A DNA stretch of 26,333 nt from Asterionellopsis glacialis (Eukaryota > Bacillariophyta > Plagiogrammaphyceae > Rhaphoneidales > Asterionellopsidaceae). Position 1 is the first letter of the stretch; the number at the start of each line of letters is the position of its first letter. Positions 9,236-20,100 of this stretch are shown one piece after another. The stretch spans positions 1 through 26,333 of the forward strand of contig WKLE02000174.1 in the NCBI GenBank assembly GCA_014885115.2, written 5' to 3'. Under the pieces are notes generated by a model. That model saw only the letters and a list, made by a program, of their open reading frames with translations, ran no database searches and had not been told where the DNA came from. The position numbers were made by a program, and so were the translations under genes.

Positions 9236-9806
9236 TTGATTTATTGTATTTGAATTTGTTTCACCACCTCCATCCCTAGTGCAGTTTTTAAATTTTAGTT
9301 TACAGTAGTTAGTTTGAATCCCAACCCTAGCTCTCTAGAGTAGGGAGTGACGTTATTATTAATACGGAGTAGTTGGTTAGGCATCTGGGACCCTCTAGTT
9401 TGAATCTTTTCACTTTGTTCACAAATCTGTGTCTATATCTCTGTCTGTGTGTTTGTCGTGAAATCGCCGATAGGGCCGGGCAGACGGCACCGGTGCACTT
9501 CTCTTTTAAATTTCACTTCTTTGAGTCACAATAATATCGTACACATGTACAGAAAGCGATCCCAACCACTCCCGCGGATATGGTCAAACATGTTGTAATC
9601 TTTTACCAAAAAAATGGACACCAGTTTTAACATTAATTTTAATCCTATCCCTGAGTGGATACACACTGTTTTAGTTTGATCTAACACTACCGTAGACTCT
9701 GCCTATCAAGTATTTTCTAAAAAGTCATTTTTTTAGCTTTACGGTACTGTAATTATAATGTTTTCGTCTCTAGAGAACTACTGTACGTACCAACATAATA
9801 GATAAT

Positions 9807-11140
9807 CTAACGGCGAAGGTATCTTCTATTCCTCTGCTGCTGGTCAAAGAGAGTCGTAGTGGGGAATGGAGTAAAGGAATCCATGTTTGGCACAATGGTT
9901 TGCAAATCTGCACTATTCGCACCAACCCATTCAGCAACACCAGGCCAAATTTGGTCCCAAGACGTAGTGGGGACTAAACGACCCCGTGACAAAACTTGAG
10001 GACTCTCGGTTGTCATGTCCGTAGGGTACTCTCCAAGAATCTTTCCTCCATTCACGCCACCACCAAACATGAAATAATTCCCTCCCCATGCATGATCGGA
10101 TCCACCACCACTATTGGCAGTGAGCGTTCGCCCAAATTCAGATGCTTGAACCAAAACTACATCATTCCACCTTTCTTGAGCCACCATTTCTTGGTGGAAA
10201 GCTGTCAATCCAGCATTCACTTCTGTGAAACGACTAATTAATCTCTCTTCCACGTCCGAGTGAGTATCCCATCCTCCAATACTAAGATAAAACACATCCG
10301 CATCAACACCTCGAATTCCACGAGTCTTGATCAATTTGGAAATGATGGACAATTTTCTTTCCAAACTTGTGGATCCAAAAGACACTTCTGTTGTAGTTGC
10401 AACCAGTGTATTGTACAAAAGTTCATTCTGAGCCAAAGAATCCATCAGAGAATTCGACCATGTCTTGGCAATGAAACCACTGTGGGCAGCCGTAGCATTG
10501 TTCAGATCTCCCATGACAGCCTTCATCTCTTCCCTCGTCATGGACGCCGTATCCTGGGGCATGAATTGTCTTACCCCAGTGTTACTAATAGTACTGGTCG
10601 GAGGAGTTCCAGAGCCTGGCTTGGATGCAGCTGCGATACTGTTGGAGTCAATGGATGTCTTTCCTGGAGAAAGACCCTTCTTGGCAAGAGCATCCGCAAT
10701 TCTACCAAGGATACCAGTACCGATATCCTCGTCAAATACGTCTGCTCGCTTTGCTTCTCTCTGCATACCGTTGTGCGCAAACAGCTGTGTTGGAGTTGCA
10801 TCTCTGTAACCTTGCTTTGTAGAGGGTGCCCCAAGAACGCCAGTATTTGTAAAGAAGATCAGGTCATTATCATTGTACAGCTGCTGCAAGATTGGAAGAT
10901 TTGGATGCACTCCAAATTTGTCACAACTCGCTTTGCCATTGGAATTGATTTCCAGGAGCGTACTGTTCAATAAATGAATGGGCGACCTTGTATTGGCATA
11001 GTGATTGTACGCATCTTGACTTCCATCTGGATGTGTATGGCATACCTTCGGAACAAGCATATTCCAACTGTCACAGCCCCCGCCAAAGAATAGGAATACA
11101 ATAGCCTTGTACTGCGCTGATGTATTAGGCTGTGGGGTTA
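9807..11140 (-). other. DUF1501 domain (alkaline-phosphatase-like superfamily)
   Basis: The C-terminal part of exon 12, about residues 2970-3400. Visible family motifs are IVFLFFGGGCDSWNMLVP at the start (Asp in the metal-site position), IFFTNTGVLGAPS, a helix-rich middle (NALMDSL-like), FYLSIGGWDTHSDVEERL, VQASEFGRTLTANSG, and GGSDHAWGGNYFMFGGGVNG followed by GKILGEYP. The Asp, D-T-H, E-F-G-R-T and S-D-H sequence positions match metal-ligand motifs expected for DUF1501, a sulfatase/alkaline-phosphatase-fold family, so a hydrolase is possible. The protein ends RNRRYLRR then TAG at 9807-9809. No substrate can be deduced. Confidence 0.75.
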
Positions 11141-14100
11141 CAGGTGCTGGCAATGCCTCACCGCTGAACGATAAAGCATTCGTGGTGTGATATTCTGGAC
11201 TTGTCGTCATCAACTGCTGAGCTATGCGCAATCCGTCAGCGGGATTTGGTGCCGCCTCGTATGCATTCGCGATGATCTGCCGACTTTCTTGGTTGAGTCT
11301 TCCAGATGTTAGTAGAAGGGCAAGCTCATCAACAATATCAATTGCAGAAGTACCGGTTGGTTCAAAGGTTAATGTACCAGACGCTCTGTTATATGAACCA
11401 TCTTGGCAACTTCCAGATCCAATATTCCATTTAGCAAAGCCTACAAGATCGGATAGAATTGAAGAATCCACAAATGAGAAAGATATCGAGTCTGTCATAC
11501 TAAATACGTGATAGATATAAGATGCGATACGTACCATAGTCTTCGCCACCTGTTTGGTAGCATTCTGCGAACCCGTACTTGACCAAAGAGTGCAACCCAT
11601 TGATCAGATCGATAGTCTTGGGCATGTCGAGGATTTGCGTTTCAGGAGCTACTAGCGTCGCGGAGTTAACGGGACCATCTGGAACATATTCAGGTAAGAA
11701 AAATGAAAACACTGTTTCAAACTCATGGGGCATTTGTCCAATTCGATTTTCCTAATGGTACAAAGTTGTCAAACAAGCGCTTGTTAGAATTGAAAAGAAC
11801 GCAAAACAGATGCGATCCACAAGACACCTCTATCCATTACTTACCATTTCTCTGAAAACGGCCACACGACGTTCTCCCTTTTGGTTATTGTTTTTTAGTT
11901 GAAATTGCATGTTCCTCATGAAACCAATCACGCGAAGTATGGGCTCTCGCAGAGATCCATGTGCCGGCTCTACATCAAGTACGACTGCACGTGCCTCCCT
12001 ATCCAACAGAATGCTTGCTACAGTAGCAGCAAGATCTCCATATTTACCGCTGCCGTATGTGTGACCGGGTACTTCATAGAGACCATTTCGGAATGCAAAT
12101 GAACAAGATTTCACAAATCTCGGACTTGCATTCGAGATTCCGAAACGCTGGATAAATCGAGTACATAAGAAAGGAGCTGTGTTGTCATGATAGAAGTAGT
12201 GTTCAAGCGCTGCTTCAGTCTCGTAAATAGCATCGCGTCTGTTAGTTTCGCTTGGTACCAAACTCATAAAGTGAACTGGATTTCGAAAGGTAGCTCCAGC
12301 TGACAGATCATTACCGCCCATGAGCTGCACAGTAGACTTTGCATTCTTCCTAAAGTGCGTGCGACCCTTTTCATCCTGAATCTCAAAGATTGTGTCCATC
12401 TGATAACCGTTACCCTTCGTGTGAACTTTGAAACCATTAATTTCTGCAACTGTATAGATAGGTCCAAAACTAGCTGGGTCGGGCGCTCCAATAGTCAATG
12501 TTGACAACACTGTTGCGGCATCCGGAGGATCGGTGCTAAATTCAATGGAATCTACCACCAAAGTATCACAAATGCAATTCTTTTCTGCATCGCTTTCGCA
12601 TACCCCACAATCGTTAACCTTCTGTTTAGGATAATCACCTGACCAATTGACAGTAAAGAAGTTTCTAGTATCAGCATCAACGTGCGAAACTATCGGATTA
12701 TCGATTGCAGTAACGTCGTGTACAATAGCAGCCTCCCCTTCAGAGTTTATTTTGACCCTAATCCTGCACGCGGTCTTTGCCCAATGGTAGGTGTTTCTTA
12801 GATAAGATGACTGGCCATTGTCGACACGGTCGTACTCACATGCCTGGTATTAAATGATGATCCAAGTTTAAAAAAGAAATAAGTGAGAAGGGTAGATATA
12901 AACTCTCCAACGAATCAACACCTTCTGTCAACTTACCAATCTGTCCAGGGCATCGCAGCGTGCTTCCATAGTATCAAAGGTCATTCTTTCAATATCATAT
13001 TTATTACTAGAGATTGCGTCAATCGTCCCTGACATCGGATTTTCACAACAAGCGGAAGTCGCAATAGGTAGGAGCGGGTTGCCACAAATAGGGCTTTTGT
13101 TGTCAGTTTCCTTATTAAGCTTCACACCATTTTCAAAGAAGGGCTGTTCTACACAAGGAGGCTGAATATACTCATAGAATAGCCCATCCACAGAAACAAC
13201 TCGTACAGTATCAACTTCGCACTCATCTCCAAAACAGTTGATGTTATTTTCAATAACAAGATTCATTGGGAAAGAACACGAACCATCAATAGCTGCGCAC
13301 AAGACGGAATACAATCCAGATGACTGCTCCAAAATGAATCGGTTAGCTAGGCGAGAATCGTCTTTCATAAGCTCGGGCAGAGCCGAGCTTCCAAGTAATC
13401 GATACTTTGCTCCTTTTTTGAGGAATTGTTGTTCTGGGAGATCGCTACATAGAGGGTACCCATCACCAAGATATCCTCCGTATAGATTGCTTTTTGGAAA
13501 TCTGTCTCGCCACTCCGGAATAATCTTCATGGGATCGATACGATTTGTATTCCTGTCTTTAGATTCAAAATTGGCCCGAATATTTTGCCTGGTGAATCCT
13601 GTCCATGCCCTGGCGAACGAGCGGATATGCTCGTTTGTGTATGTTTGTTGGGTTCCAGGCTTCGGCGTACCATCTAAATTCAATTCGAGAAGCCCAATGG
13701 AAAAAAGTTGCATGATCTCACGAGCAAAGTTCTCATCTGCGAACTGGATTCTTTGATCTGCTTCCCAAACATACGCCGTGGATTTAGAGTTGAGATATGA
13801 CAAGTTCTCAGCCATCAGAGGACTATAGCTGATCTCCCTCAAAACGTCCAAGTAATTTCCAAATGCGTTTCGTACAAAAATATCGTAGTAGTTTAGGAAT
13901 GGTTCAGTGTCTTCGTCCTGACTCGAAATCGCTGTTTTGGCTATTACAAGGATTTGACTCAATGCCCAAGCCATACGCTGCCTTAATTGATCTGGTTCGT
14001 AAAGAGCAATATTGGCCCATACAGTTTCTCTTTGTCTGCCTAAATCGCTACCAGAGACCGTCTGGCGGTCGGATTTCGCGATGACGTCAAAGTCTTTACC

Positions 14101-17100
14101 CAATGCCGGTTCATTTGCAACCTCTCCGGGGCTTCCACAAACAACCAAGCCGGAACCTGAAGATGAAGTTGTCACACCAAAATACTCAGCAACTTGGTCT
14201 AATCTCAGTTCACTTGTAAGGTCACGGAAATCCATGCTGTCACCCAATCTTCCAATTTTCTCAAATTTTCTGTTGTTCGTGTCCCATCTCATCATTGGGT
14301 GGTTGAACGTTGAATCTTCAGGATGTGTGCTGGGGTATGTGATGTAGTGTTTACCATCCTCAGCCCACTTCTTGATGGGGTTGCGTCTATCATTTGATGC
14401 TGCAACGGAATTACCACTGAGAGAATAAAAAAATATGTTAGGTGAAATTCGCTTTTACAAAATGAATTGGTGATCTTATATGAGTACACAGGATTTCTTA
14501 CGGATGCGTGTTAGGGCTTGCCCAGTATGTTAGATCCCAAACACTTAGATGTTCTGGGTGGACATGTGTCCAACAATCACTTCCAACCTCGATCTGAATG
14601 TATGCGCTCATCTCAACTTCCATGTCAGCAGCGTCACACTGAGTACTTTTTGGGAATGTAATATCACGAACGTGGGGATTTTCATCAGTGGAACTGGAAA
14701 TCAGACCCGCTAGAATCGATTTAGTAGAATCTGTAAGATTTGTAGGATTTTGGCAGCCACCTGCCATCTTGGTCCACCTACTCCTGTGTCCTTCTTTCTT
14801 GCAGGGATGATCGACAGTATTCATGCCTTCCTGTGTAACAACTAAGCCTTCCATTGCATACAAATACCTCTGAGTCAAGTTCTGTAGCGCAACGATGTTT
14901 GTGCTGTTGAGAACAAATGTAGTATCTGGGATGGGGACAGATCCACATGCCGTAGGCTCGTTGGACAATATGCAAGTCTCTTCGTTAAGGAACGAGCGTG
15001 GAGCATTTGAGCATTTCGTCTTTAATCCAGTGCTTAGCACTATCGAACCCCCACCGTCAGAGATCTTGTTCTCGAGCGTATTTGTTTCAAAGCGTAGTCG
15101 AGGATCCCAAATCAAGTAACCCAATGTGTCGTGCTTACCAAACACAGGAGTATTAAAATCTTCCGACTGTTCAGGTAAGCTATTACACACCTGTTCGCTC
15201 AAGCCATTGGTTAGTATGAATCGATCGCTTTCACCATCGCCTAGATAATCATCGATGGATTGAAGGCCGTTCATTGGGAGAGGCAACGCGTTGGTTACAT
15301 GAGACTCATAACCTTCAAAGTTTATCGGAGGATTTCCAATATCACGCGAAATCTCTTCACAATTGCCAAGCTCAGTTCTTAGATAAAATCTACCACCAGT
15401 GTATTGATAAGGGTTTTTGCATATTTCATAGGCAAAGGTAGAATTCCAGGTAGGGAAAAGAGCCTGTGTATCAGAATTACGCCAAATCAAGTCGGGGACA
15501 ACTGTACGAGCGTGATTGTCTACTTCAAGGATATATGGACCTGCCGGGATTGATTCACCAGTTGCTGGATCTGTGGTGGACGTTTGACCCTTAACATAAA
15601 CGAAACCATAAGGGTATTCGGAATCCTTAAAATCGTCGTCACGTACAAAACTGAAGCGACGCCAACGCGAATTTGCCCTACAAGGATGATCCGACCTTGC
15701 ACTATTATGAGAATACAACCACCTTGGATTCGCACGCTTTCTAAAATACTCTCTGTGACTTGTTGGTGCTATCTTCATCTGATTAGAGATCCACTCTTCT
15801 TCTGAACTAGCTCCAAAAGCAGCGAGGTCGCTTTTTGTGGTCCCAAATGTACCCATTTCTAAGAAACGAGCACCAATTTCTTCCTGTGTTAGATTGTACT
15901 CATATGATGACAAGACGTAACTTTCTCCTGTTGCAGGTGTTGAAAGTTGAATTGTACACAATCCATCTTGACAGCTGATACTCCCTTCATAGAGTACAGA
16001 CGAGGCATAAGAACCAGGAGCAACTTCCCAGTCATTACCATTGTAAGAACGGGCAACCGGTATAACTGCAGTCACTTCACCCTCTCCGTTAGTGATAACT
16101 TTTGTCAAGGAACACAACGTAGTACTGATCACATAGGGATGGTCCCAATGCATGATGGTACGAGAAGTACCTGGTGTGCCACACTCATTGTCATAGCCAG
16201 TAGGAGAGATAGAGGGAGTGCTAGAGGGAGCACCGGATGGACTTGCACTCGGTGAAGACGTTGGATTGGCACTTGGCGAGACCGAAGGGGATGAGGTTGG
16301 TGAAGCCGACGGTGAAGCTGAAGGCGAAAACGATGGGCTTGCACTTGGTGAGCCTGAGGGCGATGCAGAAGGATTTGCGGTGGCGACCGCCTTTGACAAC
16401 TTAAAGTTGTCAACAACCAGATCCCAATTCTTGTTGAAGTCCCTCACCACTGAGTTTTTTTTAAAATAGAAAAAGTGAGTCAGTGTGATTACATGCGCTA
16501 CATTTGCTGCAATAGAAGGCAGGAAGGAAAGAAACATAGACCAACTTACTGATATAGGCCTGAACGATTTTTGCATTACCAGCTGGAATTGTGAAGAAAC
16601 TGTGAATAGGATAATAATACCAATGCATGTGAGCTACCAAGGCTTGTATTACGTATGGAGTCGGCGTAAAAGTGTCTTACCTTCTGAAATGGTTGAAACT
16701 ATTTGGATCCCAGTCTGAAGCATAGGCATCCTTATACATGACTGCATTGACACGCTTAGGCTTAGGATCTAATAATACTCCGTCTTCATCATACATGTAA
16801 ACACGAACAGCTGGACATCTTACTGAGGCTCGTGTGCTAGTTTTGTCACACATCACTCCTGTGCCGTTATTGTAGAGAAGTCGGATATCAAGATTCACTT
16901 CAAAGTTGCCTTCGTCGAAACAGCGGAAATCCGAAAAGTACCTGGACTCATATTCAAGTCCATGCCAAGTCCTTTTTTTGGGCCCTTCAACTTTCACTGC
17001 TGCACTTTGAGTGGAAGGATCAATATATGCTCTATCAAAGTTTCCGCTGCCATATTCATCCCATAGTTCGCCAAAACCTCCATCGATGCCAGCATTGAGT

Positions 17101-20100
17101 TCAAGGTCACCGTCACATTCTGCCTGATAATCAACCATAGAAACATCATCAACAATGAGGTAGTGATCATTTATCATATTGGTGAACCTGAACACGATGG
17201 TACTTTCTGGATTGGCATCTCTACTGGTGGCAATATAGTAGCCTTCGATCCTTCCCCATCCATCAGTATCCTTAGCCATGTACGTTCGAGCAGCTGTCTT
17301 GTATGTGTCCTCCTCGCCACTCAAGCTGTTCTTTAGCTGTACACGAGGGCTGTGGCATGCAAAAAAGAATTGACCATTGAGAATACATTGTGCCCACAAC
17401 TGATAAACCATTATGTGATGTAGCATAGCTGTACCACTTACCACTTATTTCCACATTCCACGATTGTACCTGTGCTGTCTTTCAATTGGAATCGAGCACT
17501 AATCTGCTCAAAAAAGATCATGCATACGAATTATCTTAATGTGAGAGCTGAAGAACAATACATGGGAAGGATAAACTATAGAGACCGAACTCACCTTGTA
17601 TGTATTCCCTTCGATGAAACACCCTGGGTTCAAATATTGTTGTCCAGATCCATCGTACACTGACAATGCGTAGTCCTCAACTCCCTCAATTCCCTGAGCG
17701 ACTGACATTGTTCCTGTGTATTCGCTCCAGTGTTCGGCAATGCCCGACGCAAAATCACCATTGACAATAATATCAGAGCACTCGTCAGCCAGGAGTGTCA
17801 TAGAGACGTTGTCGATAAACATTTCATAATTAGCCCTATTCCTCTCGATATAGAAGAGAGTCGAATGGGCGTTGGCAACCTCTGCGAGGATCGAATATAT
17901 TTGCATGAAAACGATTAGTGGTGTTAAGGTTGGGAATTCGACAGGATAAGTAAACAAAAATGGGTCTCACAAAAAGCACGAATGAACTCTTTTCTAAGCT
18001 TACCATCAGGAATTGTGAAGACGCCATGAATCAATTGGTAATCTTCAGGGCCAAAATGGAATGATGTTTTGGCAACAGGTTCTTTGTACCAAGTTTTCAT
18101 CTTGAGTCCATTGGCATGTGGAGTTCGCGTAAGAATGCCAACTTCAGGGCATTTGTCAGTGGCTTCGTCACACAAGTAGACCTGACCATTCTTCATCAAT
18201 TTGACCCAGGCACGAATTTCATACCGGCGTCCCTTCACAAGACATCTCGAGTCCAAATACTGGCTGATGGAACCATCAGCAAGGTCATGGTTAATATCAG
18301 CAAATGCGTTGCTTCCATCCAGTCCTTCTCCGACGACAACTTGGATACCGTTATGTCTGTGAAGCCAGTGGATATGTTGGGTGGTGCTTGCTTCGGCATC
18401 ACCATTCCTAATTAGATCGTTACATTGATTGGGGAGAAGGGCAGGAGCATGAATTTCAATATCTCCAGAAGAGAATGAGGGTTGACACTGTTCTTCCTCG
18501 TATATTTCTTCGACGAATGTAGGCCAAACCACATTGCCGGCTCCATCAAGGTATGTTGCTTTATAGGAACCGGCTGGCAACGATGCAGCAAACATGCGTA
18601 AGCGAGATGAATCTGTATTTTCCAGTTCTGTGGTAGACGGATCAAAGTTTCCCGGGATTAGAACACAAGTGTCGGAAGTCATATCACAAACTTGCAATTT
18701 GTAATCTTGTGTGTCAGCAGGATCAATCTTGGTAGTCAGGGTACGGTAACACGCATTGCAGTATGCAGAGCACATCGATTCTGTGACAACACAATCTGCA
18801 AAGTCAGTCATGTAGCGTTGATTACTAACAATACTTGACACTCCCGTAAAGGATGAACCACTGGGTTTCATACTACTATCCAAATCTGTGATGACAACAT
18901 CATCATGACCATCATCTGCAGCACTGCACAATTCAAAGTTATCAGGCGTGTCTTCGATATTGATATTCTTCATCCTGGTAGCCCAATCAAAGTGGGTCCA
19001 CTCAACTTCATTGTCAAAGTAGAATGCATGAATGTCACATCCTACCATATCAGTAAAGCCCGAAAAGTCGACGTTCTCAACTACAAGGCCAGTTTCGAAT
19101 GTATCTTGCCAATACATATAGGGAAACAACTCAATACCTACAACTCGTTCTGAGCCACAGTGTTTTCTAAAACCAGACTGTTGGTCTACTAATTGGCGGA
19201 ATTCTGGAGAGACTCCAATGATAGATAGATCGGAGATGAGATTATCATCACCTCGATTAAGATTTATCTGCCTTTCATTGTCGGCAAGGATTCCACCAAC
19301 CAATGCAATGTTAGAGTTATCTCGCATGTACACTCCATCATCCCTGTTACGAAAGATTAGTGAGTTTGTAAAAGAGGCACGTAAGGGGGGCCTGTATTTC
19401 TCCAATTTAAATCCATGCTATTGGTACGAGGGATCGCACAAGAAAAATTGTAAAGAAAAGAGAGATGAGACATATTGAATAGGAAATATCACATATCGTA
19501 CGTCTACATTTGTTGTGTATACTTACATCATCATTGCTGTGGGCAACATTGTCTTTAAATTCTCCAAGTAGTTGGTACCTCGGTTTGAGATCAGGAAAGT
19601 CATTGTGAGCCGGGGCTTTCACATCGCTAGGTGGTGTAATCCAGAATCCCTATATACGGTGAGTTCAGACAACAAAACGATGAGGTGAGATTCACAGGTC
19701 AGAGGTATACTCAAGAAGTGAATTGATATTGAAGATAAAGTTGCAGTCTCCTTCCGTAGTTAGTACGACAGAAGTAAATTTTAGTAAAGACACTTACATG
19801 AGAATCCGACCCAGCTGCAACATTTTTCACGACAGTGTTCGTAACACTGTAAAAAAAGAATGTAGCAGCATCATTATCTTTTTGTTCTGACGAAGGACCA
19901 TTTTTGGTACGTGCACCAAGGTTATTCGATATGACATTATTTTTTTCAGATCCAGTTGATAACATATAGCAATGTCCCAGAGTATCATATGCAACATTTT
20001 GATCGACGATAACTCCATTGGTACCTGTCAAAACAATACAACGATGGTTCGAATTTCGCACGGTATTCTTGGAGACAAGTGTTCCTGTTGCTATATCACC

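Larger units (their letters stand above)
8152..9806. other. Intergenic region between the N-rich gene and the giant gene
   Basis: About 1.65 kb without a supported gene; the small plus-strand ORFs at 8348-8578 and 9018-9209 have no protein-like pattern and no partner exons. It should hold the promoter of the N-rich gene (upstream of 8151) and the 3' UTR of the giant gene (below 9807). Visible elements are a 20-bp perfect palindrome at 8695-8714, an AAT microsatellite, TGACGT words near 8644, 8894 and 9350, and many CTAGAG/CTCTAG words. I see no tRNA or other RNA gene. Confidence 0.5.

Noticed and set aside
10260..10973. 237-aa plus-strand ORF
   Set aside because: Antisense to the well-supported DUF1501 coding exon, with no protein-like motif of its own.
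13238..13756. 172-aa plus-strand ORF
   Set aside because: Antisense to exon 9, where the minus strand shows clear DUF1800 motifs.
9807..16449. Separate DUF1800 and DUF1501 genes as in bacteria
   Set aside because: The intron at 11441-11534 joins the end of exon 11 in phase to DUF1800 C-terminal sequence that runs on into DUF1501 without a stop or new start.
16129..16469. ORFs on other frames through the Ser/Pro repeat (His/Leu/Arg-rich and Gly/Glu/Asp-rich)
   Set aside because: Repetitive DNA stays open in several frames; only the minus frame in phase with both neighbouring exons is supported.
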